Assembly: GCA_003952965.2 (NCBI GenBank)
Contig: CM025856.1
Location: forward strand, 29,841,110-29,905,109
From: Morella rubra
Taxonomy: Eukaryota; Streptophyta; Magnoliopsida; Fagales; Myricaceae
DNA: 64,000 bases
Reading direction: 5' to 3'
A program made the position numbers and the translations under genes. Below, piece by piece: positions 24,300-35,605 of the stretch (the first letter of the stretch is position 1; every line of letters begins with the position of its first letter). The notes beneath the pieces were generated by a model, which was given only the letters and a program-made list of their open reading frames with translations, ran no database searches and was not told the origin of the DNA.

Positions 24300-26157
24300 A
24301 TGGCGACGTGGGGTTTATATCCCTCAAACCTGCGCGATCTTAGCACGTGAGAGTTGATATTTCATATTTATGTTCTCTCTTCAGCGACGCCTGACGTCGA
24401 AATTTATATCACACATTTTCTTAATATAAATTGTTTTGATCAGCAGTGTTTTGTACGGCGGAATTTGTATCACATATTTTTTTCAGGGGCGTTCGGAGTT
24501 TAAAATTTTGAGAGTTTTGAGATTTGTGAAAAATAAGATATTTTATGAATTAATAAAAAAATAAAAGTTAGAAAAAGATTTAAATAAATTATAATAAAAA
24601 AGAATAAATTGATGAAGAGAGAATATTTTATAATTTTTTAATGAAGTGGAAATTTTTAGGGGTGGAAAACACTGCCTTAGTACAAATTGTTTTGATTCAA
24701 AACAATTTTTATGAAGAGTCCAAAATTCATTTCTGCCATTTTGAAGTTCAAAATCTATTAAAAACGAAAAATTCGAATCTGTCCGTAAGTTACTGTAGTC
24801 CAGACCCTATTTCGATTTTTTGCCTCTATCTGAAGTTCTAGAAGTCCGAAAAAACTCAGATGACTTGAAAAGGTGAGAACGAGATTAAAACTTTCGTGAA
24901 TGATCAAACTTCAAATTATGTCTTTTTGATACTCTAAATCCAACTAAAAGTTGGGTAATAAAATCAGCCTAGAATTTTAGATTTCAAACCTATTTTTAAA
25001 TTTAAAAAGCAAATTTGTTTGAAATTTGAAAAGAAATTATGTTTTAAAATTCAAAAAGGATAATTGGTTTAAAATTTGAAAAGCAAATCTATTTTAAAAT
25101 TTCAAAAGTAAAATCTCTTTTAAAATTTCAAAAGAATAGTTTTTGTTTTAAAATTTGAAAAGAATGATTTCAAGTTAGGTGAAGAGAGAAGATATTCAGA
25201 GGAGGACCCTAGTCGAGAATTTTGCAATTTAGTTTTTCTTATTCTAGGGTTAGGATTTAGTCATTGAATTTTTTATATAATTTGATTATGGATGTAATTA
25301 ATATAATTTGTTAATTGCAATTTGATGAATTCGGTTTTCATTCTACAATTTACTGGTCATTGCATGCTTAGTTCGTGAATTCATCAAACTTTGGTAGTGT
25401 AATTTAGAAATAAATACACACCCTTGTGACCTATATTCAATAATTCCACAGAGTATAATTAATCTATATTAATTTTAGTAAAACGAAAGTAGACATAGAT
25501 TAATATAGTATAGTGTTATATACCTTGAAAGAGGATATCACATAAATTTTATAAATTGGTATTGAATCTCTTCTATAATTGCTTGTGACGACCCATGTAC
25601 TTGTATTAGAGTTTAGGACTATCAAAGCATATGCTTGTGTTAACACCGGTTGAGTACAACAAAAAATAAGACGAGGGGAGACCGGTGGAAGTTATATTGG
25701 AGGTGAATGATGTGGTAATCTGTCCGCCTTTAGATTCAATTTTCATAGGGGTCAGCTCATTGGAGGTGTGGAGAGTCAAAAATTTTAACATAAAATGCAG
25801 AGTATTTGAAATCAATAATTGATAAGTTTAATACGATAAAATAATATATTGAGATTTAAAGTGTCAAGACTCTAATAATTTAATGGAAGGGTGCAAAATA
25901 ATTTCAACATTCGCCTTGTTGAACTTCTATTTTTGAGAATTACCTTCTGTATATATCATTCACAATTTGCTCTGTTTCATCAATTACATCAGAGTAATTT
26001 GGCATCCTTCACAACCACAAAACATGTAAGGTTATTCAAAGAGAAAAATTGAATATCTATTTATCTAGAAAAATAATAATAAAAGCAAAATCGTTTTCTG
26101 AAAATTCAAAGCTCAGAAAACTCGTGCAGTCTATTGCGTCAACACCTATTTAGAAGT
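24300..26157. other. AT-rich intergenic region between bystin and the K+ channel
   Basis: No conserved coding sequence is seen. It includes the bystin promoter at its left end, an A/T-rich imperfect tandem repeat at 24995-25168, and the 3' flank of the channel gene at its right end. The segment starting near 24485 (GGGGCGTTCGGAG) looks like the end of a MITE, but no matching opposite end was found. Confidence 0.4.
24995..25168. repeat. Imperfect AT-rich tandem repeat, unit about 30 bp
   Basis: At least five degenerate copies of a unit resembling TTTTAAAATTTGAAAAGAAA follow each other with spacers of varying length. Each copy is itself partly palindromic (AAATTT core). It is probably a decayed local duplication rather than a satellite. 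Confidence 0.55.
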
Positions 26158-29100
26158 TCAGGTGCCAGTATGACTATTGGAGGACTGAACGCATGCAACT
26201 CTTACTGTTCTGACTTCTTGCAATTCCAGCGTTAGTAGCAAGAACAAGATATCTCCATCTCTAACGACCTCTATATCTTCAATTTCTGCTCCTTCTTTGG
26301 TTAAAACTTTGGTGGGAGAGAACACAAATTTTTTGGCTCCGATATCAAGTAGTTCTTGAAGGGACTGGGGCAGGAGCACAAGCTTTCCAGCAACTTCACC
26401 CTTTTCGGGGCAGCTGAGAGTCACTCTAGCTGGGAAACTGTTCAAACTCTGTGGACTAGCAGAACAGCCCGCAGATGCAATAACGTCTCTCCCACCTGCA
26501 TAAGCATTTTTTGAGAATTCGACTTTATGCAGTTGCTTACTTCTTTCAACAATTCATTTCTTGTTTCCTTTAGCAGTTTAGTTTAGTGCTTGGGGTTCCA
26601 TCTGGACATATTCGTCAATTGTAATCTTGCCATGGAAGTAAACAGAATTTCTAAGGAATCTTTAAGAAGTAGGCAAAACTGTGTCAACAGAAAGCTCACC
26701 AGCATAATTAGCAGCAGAAATGACCCCAAAAAGTGAATTGTGAAAATTGTTAGCCCTTCGCCTTGGACGATTATCCAACCACGACACCTCCCGGTCAGGT
26801 GTAATGCTTTCAGGTGCATATGGAGGCATTGCGGGCTCACTCTTGTACATCCCAAGGAATGATACACCTCGTTCCTTTGGACGTTGTAGGACAGCCGATG
26901 GTTTCTTGATATCTTCTCGTTTGCTATGAAACAAGTCTTTTATCTCTTCGTGGCCCTGCTGATCTACCAAGGCCCTAGGGGTCCATCCATCTATATTCGG
27001 CTTATCAAAGTCAGCTCCTTGGTCCAACAAGAACTTTACTATTTCAGTACTGCCTTCACATACTGCTGAATGAAGAGCTGTACTCCCATTGCTCTTTGGC
27101 CGCGTAACGTCCCCACCATATTGGACAATGTGTTGAGCAATTCTATGTCGTTTTGCTCGACAGCAGTGCAAGCAAAATGACCAACATCACCAGAAGATAA
27201 TTTTGCCCCATTGTCTACCAGAAGTTTAATCACGGATTCATGCCCTCCCAATAGAGCTGCCCATAAGGGAACGCTTCCTTCTGAATCTGCAAAGAAAAGA
27301 GTGGTCAACGCTTAAAGCCAATTTATGTGGACTGAAGGGCCATGGAAACAATTAGCAGAAGAAGAAGAAAGATTGCAAGAAATTCACACAACTGGATCGG
27401 GGGATTTCGTTTTTTTCGTAACAAACGAGAGGATACCTTTTATGTTAGGATCTGCTCCATACTCTAGAAGTTGAGCTACGCAATGCTCACTTCCATTAGA
27501 AGCTGCAATATGCTGTTAGAATGAAGTGAAGTAAGGTTAGAGTTTCGAATACAAAGATTATCTTTCGCATAAAAGTTATGTGCACAAAGAACATGATCTC
27601 CACACCAGTGCCGTCTGTCCTCTGTTGTCCACTTCATTTGGATCTGAACCACGCCTTAGCAACTGATGGAGTAGTAAATCATCACCTCTGGCCACGGCAA
27701 AGCATAAGCTAAGAGGCAGACCCATTCTACCCCGAGCCAGCATCTGCTCTGTATCTGTCAGAATTCCTTCCATCATCGGATCCTTCAAATCTTTCAAATG
27801 CTGCATCAAATGAAAATGCCACTTCATGGATACAATGAATAATCCTTCAGTGGAACTAGATAACCATAATTTATTTGGTCACAGAAATCTTGATTTTGAT
27901 GTGGAAAGATCATGTGATTACATAATGTGATGTGGGTGTATAACTGAAGCACTTGCATCATAGGAGGAACAAGCTGTCCGACTCAGCCTTATTCCTTGGA
28001 ATAATCTCCTGCAAAGCGCATGTTTAAGCACAGAAGCGTGTCTGAACTCCGACGACACCAAAGACAGAACAAACTTAAATGCGGATTTCTAAGAAACCGC
28101 CCAGACCCCATTCCATGATGCCTGGTTTGAAGAGTTTAAAGAAATTTCAAAGAAATGAATGGAGACAGTTTATAGTACCAGTAACACTCAAAAATCAAAG
28201 AAAAAACAAAAGGGAAGGAAGGTGATCGCAGCCAAAACCTTTGCAGACCTGAAGAAGATTGTTCATTATTATTGTCCCGTCCCCAACATTTGCCTGTACA
28301 GTATTTAAAAAAGCAGTACGGCTCAAACGCAGCAGCTGACTCAAACGTTTAGTCCGAACTGTAAACAGTTGGGGCCTGTAACACAGCATGCCAATATCAC
28401 CAACTACATCTCCTGTCTTAGCCGCTCCAACCGTCTGCAATCATCCATTGCAAATAACATATTCAACTCCATGACAACCCCCGTGAAGACCAATATTTTT
28501 AAATTAATAAGAAGATATCTATACGTGCCTGTTCTATTCCGTTCTCTTGGACAACGAGTTCCTGAGAGAGAGAGAGAGAGAGAAACTTTAATGACAAAGT
28601 CAATACCAGGCAGGAAAAATGGCATGTTTTTCAAGGGAATAAATTGCCCTCTAAAATTGCTAATATTGTGCACCAGAATCTACTTCATTAATTATATTTT
28701 AGCAATTCAACCATTCTCATACGCCAAAAAGAATCCATTGAAACCGACTTGCACTCTTCATGTGGAAGTTAGGGAAATGAAGGAAATATCGTCCTCGAAA
28801 TTTACCTAAGTTCTATTATCTACTCCGCCATTACTTGTCTTTCGATGGATTTTAGTTTGTGAAACCTTTGTAGCAATCAAAGAAAAGAAAGATCCAAGAT
28901 TGTGTTTCTTACTTTCCCACTAAACACAAACTTTTGCATTATTTTTTTTTTAGAGAGGGGGACGGAAGGGGAGGAGAATCTTAGTTCTTACCACAGCACC
29001 AGTAACCAGTATATACAAGTCAGTAGGTGCTTCATTCTGCAAAATTACATCTTCTTTCGGAGGGAAATATTCAGCCTTCATCTCTGAGACCTTCAATACA

Positions 29101-32100
29101 AAAGTCAAGACATGGAAGCTATACAAAGTATGGCAATAAAGGAAGGGAACTCGTTGGTGATTGGATGTGTATATATGCAGAACTGAACGCGATAAAGCAA
29201 TTATCGAAACCCTGATTGCATCAATCAGTGGAAACACAAGGAAAGATCCCTCTATGCCCCATCCACACACCATCAAAAAAGATTTGAAAGTAGAGTTAGC
29301 AGCATTACCAGTTGGAAAAGCAAGTCATTTGACACCCCGCGGAACAAATACACTTTGTCTACAAGTGAATAGAAGAGGAAGTGCGAGATACTAGATCGAA
29401 TAGCTTTAGGAAGGGAATCAAGAATCTCTTGCTGCTGCAGCCCTTCTGAATCAGTTCTGTACTTCAAACACAAATTATCGAGCATCTGCTCTTGCAGGCG
29501 AAGAGGGAGGTGGTTCCTTTGTGCAAAACTCGAGGCTGCTTGAATAGTGTCTCTCTGAGTGAGACCAAAAAAACAGACAAGACAAAAATTTCGAAAGTGC
29601 TCAGATTCTTCATGTTGTAATTCAAAAGGACATAATAGTGACTGTGTTATAAAATTAAGAGGGACACATAGTCAAGTCACAAGCGAAGGCAATAGAAAAT
29701 AGAAACTGCAAATACGAAAATTAGCTTAGGGGATTTATTGGATTTATTTGAGGTTAGGAAATAGATTTTGTCTCTAAATCAAAGCCAGGTGCTATTTAAT
29801 TACCAGCTGACCAAAGATGCGTGTGAGGTAATGAAGACATTCACTTGTCCAACATCCTATGAAAAATAGCATAATACAAAGGTTTTCCGAAAAGCCAACT
29901 TGACCCTATCTGAAAAAGGAGGAAAAACTACTGCCACAGAAAAGCATTTAAGGACCAACAGTTTTGATCATGTATAAGTGTTGAGAAAGAATATACTTAC
30001 AAATTTCCTTGTTCGACTGGTCCCGTGGACAACCAAATTTGTCATATTTCCAATTATATACGATGTCAGACCAAGATCGAAAAGCATGTAGAAGATGTCG
30101 AATACCATCTCCTTGGTATTTGTAGCATGCAAATCACCATAGCCAGTTGTTGTAAGAGTTGTAATGGACCAGTACATTGAGGTCACGTATCGGATCCACA
30201 AACTCTGCTCGTGGAAGTTCCCCAAGATAAGTGCAATCCATGTCCTATTTGGGTCAGAATTACGTGCAGCTAAAAGATAGAAGCAGCAGGCAGCACAATG
30301 AACTGCAAAAAGAGTAACCTAGAAGGCAGCATAAGCATGATAAGACTCATCATAATTGAAATATCTATAAAATTCAATGGAAACGACAGAATATCAATAA
30401 CAGATACTGACACATATAAGCTTCGCACATCGAACCCAAAAGTAGCTAAAGTTCCTGTCCTTTTCCAATCTGACATGATAAAACAAAAGGAGAGTTTCAT
30501 GAGCAATTTTACTGTAATGAGAAAATTTAGGAAAGGTAGAGGAGAGATCAAAAAATAACTGGAGGAAAGGAATAGTGGAAAACCATAAATATTGTCTGTC
30601 ATGAAAAACAGGAGCGTCTCTGCATAGGCAGTTTAGTCAGTTGCTTAAAGTTTTAAAATAGGAAGGTCCCTCGTTTTTATTTTACTTAATATTTAATAGA
30701 TTAAAAATCTTTAAATTTAAATATTTTAACTTAACAAAAAAAAAATAAAGTATCAAAATATTCGTTAAATTTTTTAAAATTCTTATTTAATATAAAGGAA
30801 AACATAATTCAAAATTTTAAAGGAGATAACTTCTACCTTTAAAATTCAAAAAAGACTATTGGACTTCTAATTTTAAAATTGAAAAAAATACTATCTTGCT
30901 TCTAACTTTTAATCATTTCTTAATTCTTACTTTATCCCTATTTTCACTAAACATTTCCTTATCTTTCTACTCTGAACACCTACATTCCTTCTTTATAGCT
31001 CACTTTTCAATTGATATTGGCCTACTTTCACTCTTTTCTTCACCATTTTTCCTTATTTTTCTATTGTGAAGGCCATATCATTCCTTCCTTCTAGCTAACT
31101 TTCAAGCATTTATTCAATTTCAAAATGTAAATCTTGCTTATAAGGTAAGAAGTTTTTTAAAACTGAAACTAATAAAATCATATATAAGATCTACTATGAC
31201 GCAAGAATGATTAAATGGCTAGTTATATTATCAATTGAAAATGATCTCTTGACAAATCTCGGATACAAAACATTATAAGTAATTTTGCATCTCAAAAAGC
31301 AAGAAGAATTATTTTTAACTAAAATTTGTTTATATTTTATATTTTTATATAATAATTTATTATAAAAAGCTCTTTTTATAGTTTCGCCTAAGCTCCATTT
31401 ATCTTAGAGATGGCCTGATGAAAAGAGGGTCAAAGCAAAATGGTTTCACTGACATTAGTTTGGGTCTATGCCTAATATGTGAGACTAGGGAATACAGCCG
31501 ACCCACATCCTCAAAGAAAGTACCGACAACTAAAACTATACTTGTGTAAGAGTGAAGTTGTCTATCTACATTGGTCATCAACAAAATGAACCTTATTAGC
31601 TCAGCCTATTTGATGATGTAGCCAATACGGCAGCATTCAGGTAGGGATAAATTTCCAGAAGAACTAAACAGTCTTGCGTATAAATAACTGGAAAATAGCA
31701 ACATGAAGGGGCTTACTAAAACGCCAATAAGTGAGCTCCCAGTTTACCTGGCAAACATTTTACTAACCCTTCGGAGACGCCAGAGGCGGAGCAAATTGAA
31801 GAACCCATATTTTTTCAGAGAAGAGGGCAATATATGCCTAGCAAATTCAGAAGGGATTGTGGAGATAACATCAAATGCCAACCAACTCCTGGTGTACCTC
31901 CAAGCAATCAGCTTTGGTTTGTCGACGAGAAGATAAGAAGTTTTATCGAGGTATGCAATGAAGAAAGTCAACACAATGTCAATGGCAAAAACCCCATTGA
32001 TGACATTATCGGCTACAGCCAGACCTCCCGTTGGTTTCTCAACGAATCCAAATTCAAATGGAGACACCCATGCAGTGTAGAAGACAAGAAATACCAGAAA

Positions 32101-32433
32101 TGTCTCCCAGAGTCTGCATTCACATGATTATTGACCAATGAACATGACTTGGTCTATTCGAAACCATATAGAACGCAATAAGCGATAAAGTTGAATGAAC
32201 CTGTAACGGGGATCAAAGGGGGAGACAATGAATGGACGGAGCTTGACGCGGCGAGTCTTGAACGCGGTAGCACCAAGAGGAGGAAGAATGCCGGCGCTAA
32301 GGCTGTAATGGCTGCCATCGTCCCTCGGCAGCTGCTGGTCCTCTGTTCCTCCTGTTTGCCCGCAGATGCACCTTCCCAACACCCCTCCGAACTTCTTCCT
32401 CTGCTTCAACGTCGACATTAATGCATTATCCAA
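26158..32433 (-). CDS. AKT1/SPIK-type inward K+ channel, with a frameshift
   Basis: Plant Shaker channel of the AKT1/AKT5/SPIK group, normally a plasma-membrane K+ uptake channel. Exons: 32433-32201, 32113-31748, 30469-30412, 30318-30001, 29554-29309, 29090-28992, 28561-28529, 28434-28249, 27800-27606, 27512-27437, 27286-26700, 26495-26158, about 911 codons. Order: N-terminal [15 protein letters not shown]1-S6 with an Arg-rich S4 ([14 protein letters not shown]); pore [13 protein letters not shown] near residue 280; cyclic-nucleotide-binding fold ([18 protein letters not shown]); ankyrin repeats; KHA domain ([14 protein letters not shown]). The filter region has Thr where AKT1 has Val (TTVGYGD). 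One base is missing in exon 11 between ELLN and IVQYGGDV (about 27129-27137), shifting the ankyrin region; the model is 1 nt short of a multiple of three. It is a recent pseudogene, a truncated allele or a sequencing error. All other exons are intact. Confidence 0.9.
28529..28561 (-). other. 33-nt micro-exon of the K+ channel with a GC donor
   Basis: After the acceptor CTCTCTCAG the minus strand reads 11 codons, [11 protein letters not shown], and is followed by GCACGTATAG, a GC-type 5' splice site. The peptide fits exactly the segment expected between VTGAV and GAAKTGD in AKT channels, where homologues have a sequence like ELIVLKNGVEQ. The polypyrimidine tract upstream of the exon is a (CT)n microsatellite. 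Confidence 0.85.
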
Positions 32434-33608
32434 ACATCACTCCCTCTCCACCTCTCCCTTCCTAAATCCAGCATTCTCTGCGTCTATCTGCCCTCTCCTC
32501 GGAGCCATTACTTGCTGCACCAAACCCAGCACCCAAAACTCGGATTCTCTACTTTCAAATGGCTCTGGTTCTCTCTGTTTTCCTTCTCTATCCCTCAAAA
32601 AGCTCCTTCTCTCTCCAACTCTCTCCAACCGTCGTTTGCGTCCGTTCCGTGTTGCAGTTGGGATAACTGTTCCACAAAAAGCCGTGCCCGTCGAAATGAA
32701 TCAAATATATCTGTGTCTAGATTTTCGTACTTTTCCTAATTGTCAAAACAAATCATAACTGAACTTCAAATATTCAAATAATTAAATACCTACAAAATAA
32801 TTTCGAATTCCTATTTATTCCCTTACTTTTTTTTCTTCTTCTTGATATATTCCCTTACTTGGTCGATTATTATTACCATTTTTTTTTCTGTGGGCAAGCT
32901 ATAAATTCTACAAGAGAGCATTACAAAATACAAAATAACTGAAATTTCAGTTAACTCCTTCCACTAATCAAAATTATTATTTTAGTATAATTGGCTAGCA
33001 ATTTGACTCGTAACAACTTTCCAGATCTTCAATATGTGCGGAATTCAATTTACGTCCTCAGTGTAGAGTTGTATCATGTTCAAGACGTTCCTACTTCTTT
33101 AGAGCATATCAAAAAATTACACGAGATTAAGTACGCGCTCATTTTAGTTAAATTTTTAAAATTTAAATTCAATTATTTAAAATTATAATTCTTTATTATT
33201 TCAACGTAAATATCAATATAACTTAATATTAATTTTTTTATATAATCAATATTTTAATAATTTTATATAAATATTAATAAAATATTCCACCACATTTACA
33301 CTATAATTAAAATTTTACTAAAACGAAAATGCCTTCTATCAATCATCTTTGATGGCTGTATAATCATCCTTGATGGCTTTACAGCCTTAGGAACCTCTTC
33401 ATTTATGGGCCTAATTTCATGGCGTTTTAGGCGTTCAGATAAGACGATCGCGGCCCTGATTTGTTCGCGGTGTGCACAGCCCAATCCAGTTTTTTCATTT
33501 CTTCTCGCAATATCTGGCTCCTGGAGCGCACGATTCTTCCAGAAGAAAAGCAAAAGGCAGGAAAGCCATCTATTTCTCCAGGGGAGAGCGAGAGGGGAAA
33601 GCCAAAAC
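32434..33608. other. Divergent promoter region, K+ channel (-) and QCR7 (+)
   Basis: This 1.2-kb spacer separates two start codons on opposite strands. It contains AT-rich DNA in the middle and GC-richer flanks likely to be 5' UTRs. No conserved protein is seen, although open frames overlap on both strands at each end. Site II-like elements near QCR7 are listed separately. Confidence 0.5.
33406..33483 (+). promoter_or_regulatory. Pair of site II-like elements (TGGGCC / AGCCCA) upstream of QCR7
   Basis: TGGGCC lies at 33406-33411 and the inverted form AGCCCA at 33478-33483, 126 to 203 bases before the QCR7 ATG. TGGGCY 'site II' elements, usually in twos, are known from promoters of nuclear genes for plant oxidative phosphorylation subunits and ribosomal proteins. 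The motif is seen directly; the role is inferred from that pattern. Confidence 0.45.
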
Positions 33609-35605
33609 ATGGCGTCGTTTTTGCAAACATTTCTCGACCCCAAGAAGAACTGGTTCGCAGCTCAGCACATGAAATCCCTCACCCGTCGCCTCCGCAAATA
33701 CGGTCCGCCTCTTCTCCGAAACCCTAGTGTTTCTTGATTTGTATATTTATCGTATATGCTGTGTGTTGATTTTGCTGTAATTTCATCCGAGATTAGGGCT
33801 TCGATACGACGATCTTTATGACCCGTACTATGATCTGGATATCAAGGAGGCCCTGAATCGGCTGCCCAGGGAGATCGTTGACGCTCGCAATCAACGTCTC
33901 AAGCGCGCGATGGACCTTTCCTTGAAGCACAAGTACCTCCCCGAGGACCTTCAGGTTTATTTCGCCCTTCTTTTCTCGTTCTGTTATCGTCTTCCTATTT
34001 ATTATTGTTATTGCTATTTGTTACTTTTTTTCTCCTTGTTTGCCAAAGAACATTCGGGAAAAGAAAATACAAGACGAGATTTGAATCTCGCTCAGCTCAT
34101 CGATTTGTTTGTGTTATCTTTCTAAAGTCGTTTGGATCTACTGTTAGAAATTTAGTTCATGTTAGAGACTCTCAATACAAGCTTTTTGGTATTAGAAATT
34201 TGGTTTATTCGAGAAAAATTGAAAAGGAACAAAAGTAGTTTCGCAGGTTGGGAGCTTGAGGAGGTTACATGCGTTTTGTAAACTATGCTGATCAGTGTTG
34301 GATAAGATGTTTTCTGTTACTGCGACTTCTGAATAAAATCAGAATTGTGTGTTCATGACCTTACTAAGGAATGAAGTTCCTTATATGGGAGCATCTTTTT
34401 ATCGACTTCCTTGTGATGTTTTTGGATTTACAAGGGAATTATCCTTTTACTGCTGAGTAATTGAATTTAAAGGGTATGTTATTCTGTCATCTGTGGGCAT
34501 TGGTGTTCATTTGTTGTTGGCAGATAAGGATTGATAGTTGCAGCACAGATATTAATAGGTGATGTCAAGCTATATTATTCGAAAACCCATCTTGGTTGGA
34601 TACGAAATTAGGATAGACAAGTACGATTGTAATACCAATACTCTTCATTTATATTGCTGGAAATTCATAAACGGTTAATATCGGGAGCCATCTCATGAGG
34701 TCTTCGGACATGGATCTGTCTGCGACAATTTTTTTAATTATTATCTAATTCCCATATGGCTCTGATGATTCTTTTTACTCTTTGGCAGTCAATGCAAACA
34801 CCATTCCGGAGCTACCTTCAAGAGATGCTGGCCCTTGTAAGTGGTTTTCAGTGACTAAAATAAATTTGTGAGATTTTACATGCCTTCCTGATCAATGTCA
34901 CCATCTTACACAATTCATAACAACCCTATTACACAATTCTTGCTGTATTGCTTACACATGAAAATGCATTCTCCCAAGTATTGTTTCTTTGGATTTGGGA
35001 TTTGCATAAACCGAATATGAGGGTGTGGTGCATGCTTAAAAGTTTGTGTTCAAAAGCTTGGGGGAAAAGGAATTATAATTTGTTATCAAAGATGCCGACA
35101 AAGAGGAGAGCACCAATCCATAATAACACGCATATTGTGGCAAAAAGATTTCATCGAATTACCGAGCACAGTGGGAAAGCAACTTGTTTGAACACTCGTA
35201 CAAGGGGGCAAAATGTACAGGAAATGTAGACTAGACAATGTGCGGTCGGTATCTCCTAATCTTTTTTGTGCAGGGCCTTTATAACCCTTGTCACCTTTTA
35301 TGCTACTCTAGTCAGCATGAACTGAAATTTTGAGGTCAGAAATTTCTCGATATGAATAGGGTTACTAAAGTAAACACTTCTTGTCAGAAGTTTCTTATAA
35401 CATTAGCAAGGCACTAGAATGTTGTTGCATATTCTATCAGAAAGTTTCCTATTAAGATATTTGACAATGACATCAAAAATTTCAGAAAGAATTATGGTCC
35501 GAGTATGTTATACATTGTCATGCTTGTGTTTTGCAGGTGAAGAGGGAGAAAGCAGAACGCGAGGCTTTGGGAGCTTTGCCTCTCTATCAGCGTACCATTA
35601 CATAA
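33609..35605 (+). CDS. QCR7: Cytochrome b-c1 complex subunit 7 (QCR7, 14 kDa)
   Basis: QCR7 is a small matrix-side subunit of mitochondrial complex III (ubiquinol-cytochrome c reductase) that helps hold cytochrome b. Exons 33609-33702, 33797-33954, 34789-34836 and 35537-35605 give 369 nt, 122 residues, the normal size. The protein starts MASFLQTFLDPKKNWFAAQH, has RKYGLRYDDLYDPYYDLDIK and PFRSYLQEMLALVKREKAER, and ends ALPLYQRTIT, matching the plant family throughout; the last residue is Thr where I would expect Pro. Like other members it has no cleavable presequence. It is divergent from the K+ channel gene. The 830-nt intron 2 and 700-nt intron 3 contain nothing recognised. Confidence 0.95.

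Noticed and set aside
28565..28582. CRISPR-like or regulatory meaning of the (GA)n repeat
   Set aside because: It is a simple microsatellite; on the gene strand it serves as the polypyrimidine tract of the micro-exon.
34060..34110. tRNA-like GATTTGAATCTC motif
   Set aside because: The rest of a cloverleaf (acceptor and anticodon arms) does not pair around it; it lies inside a QCR7 intron.
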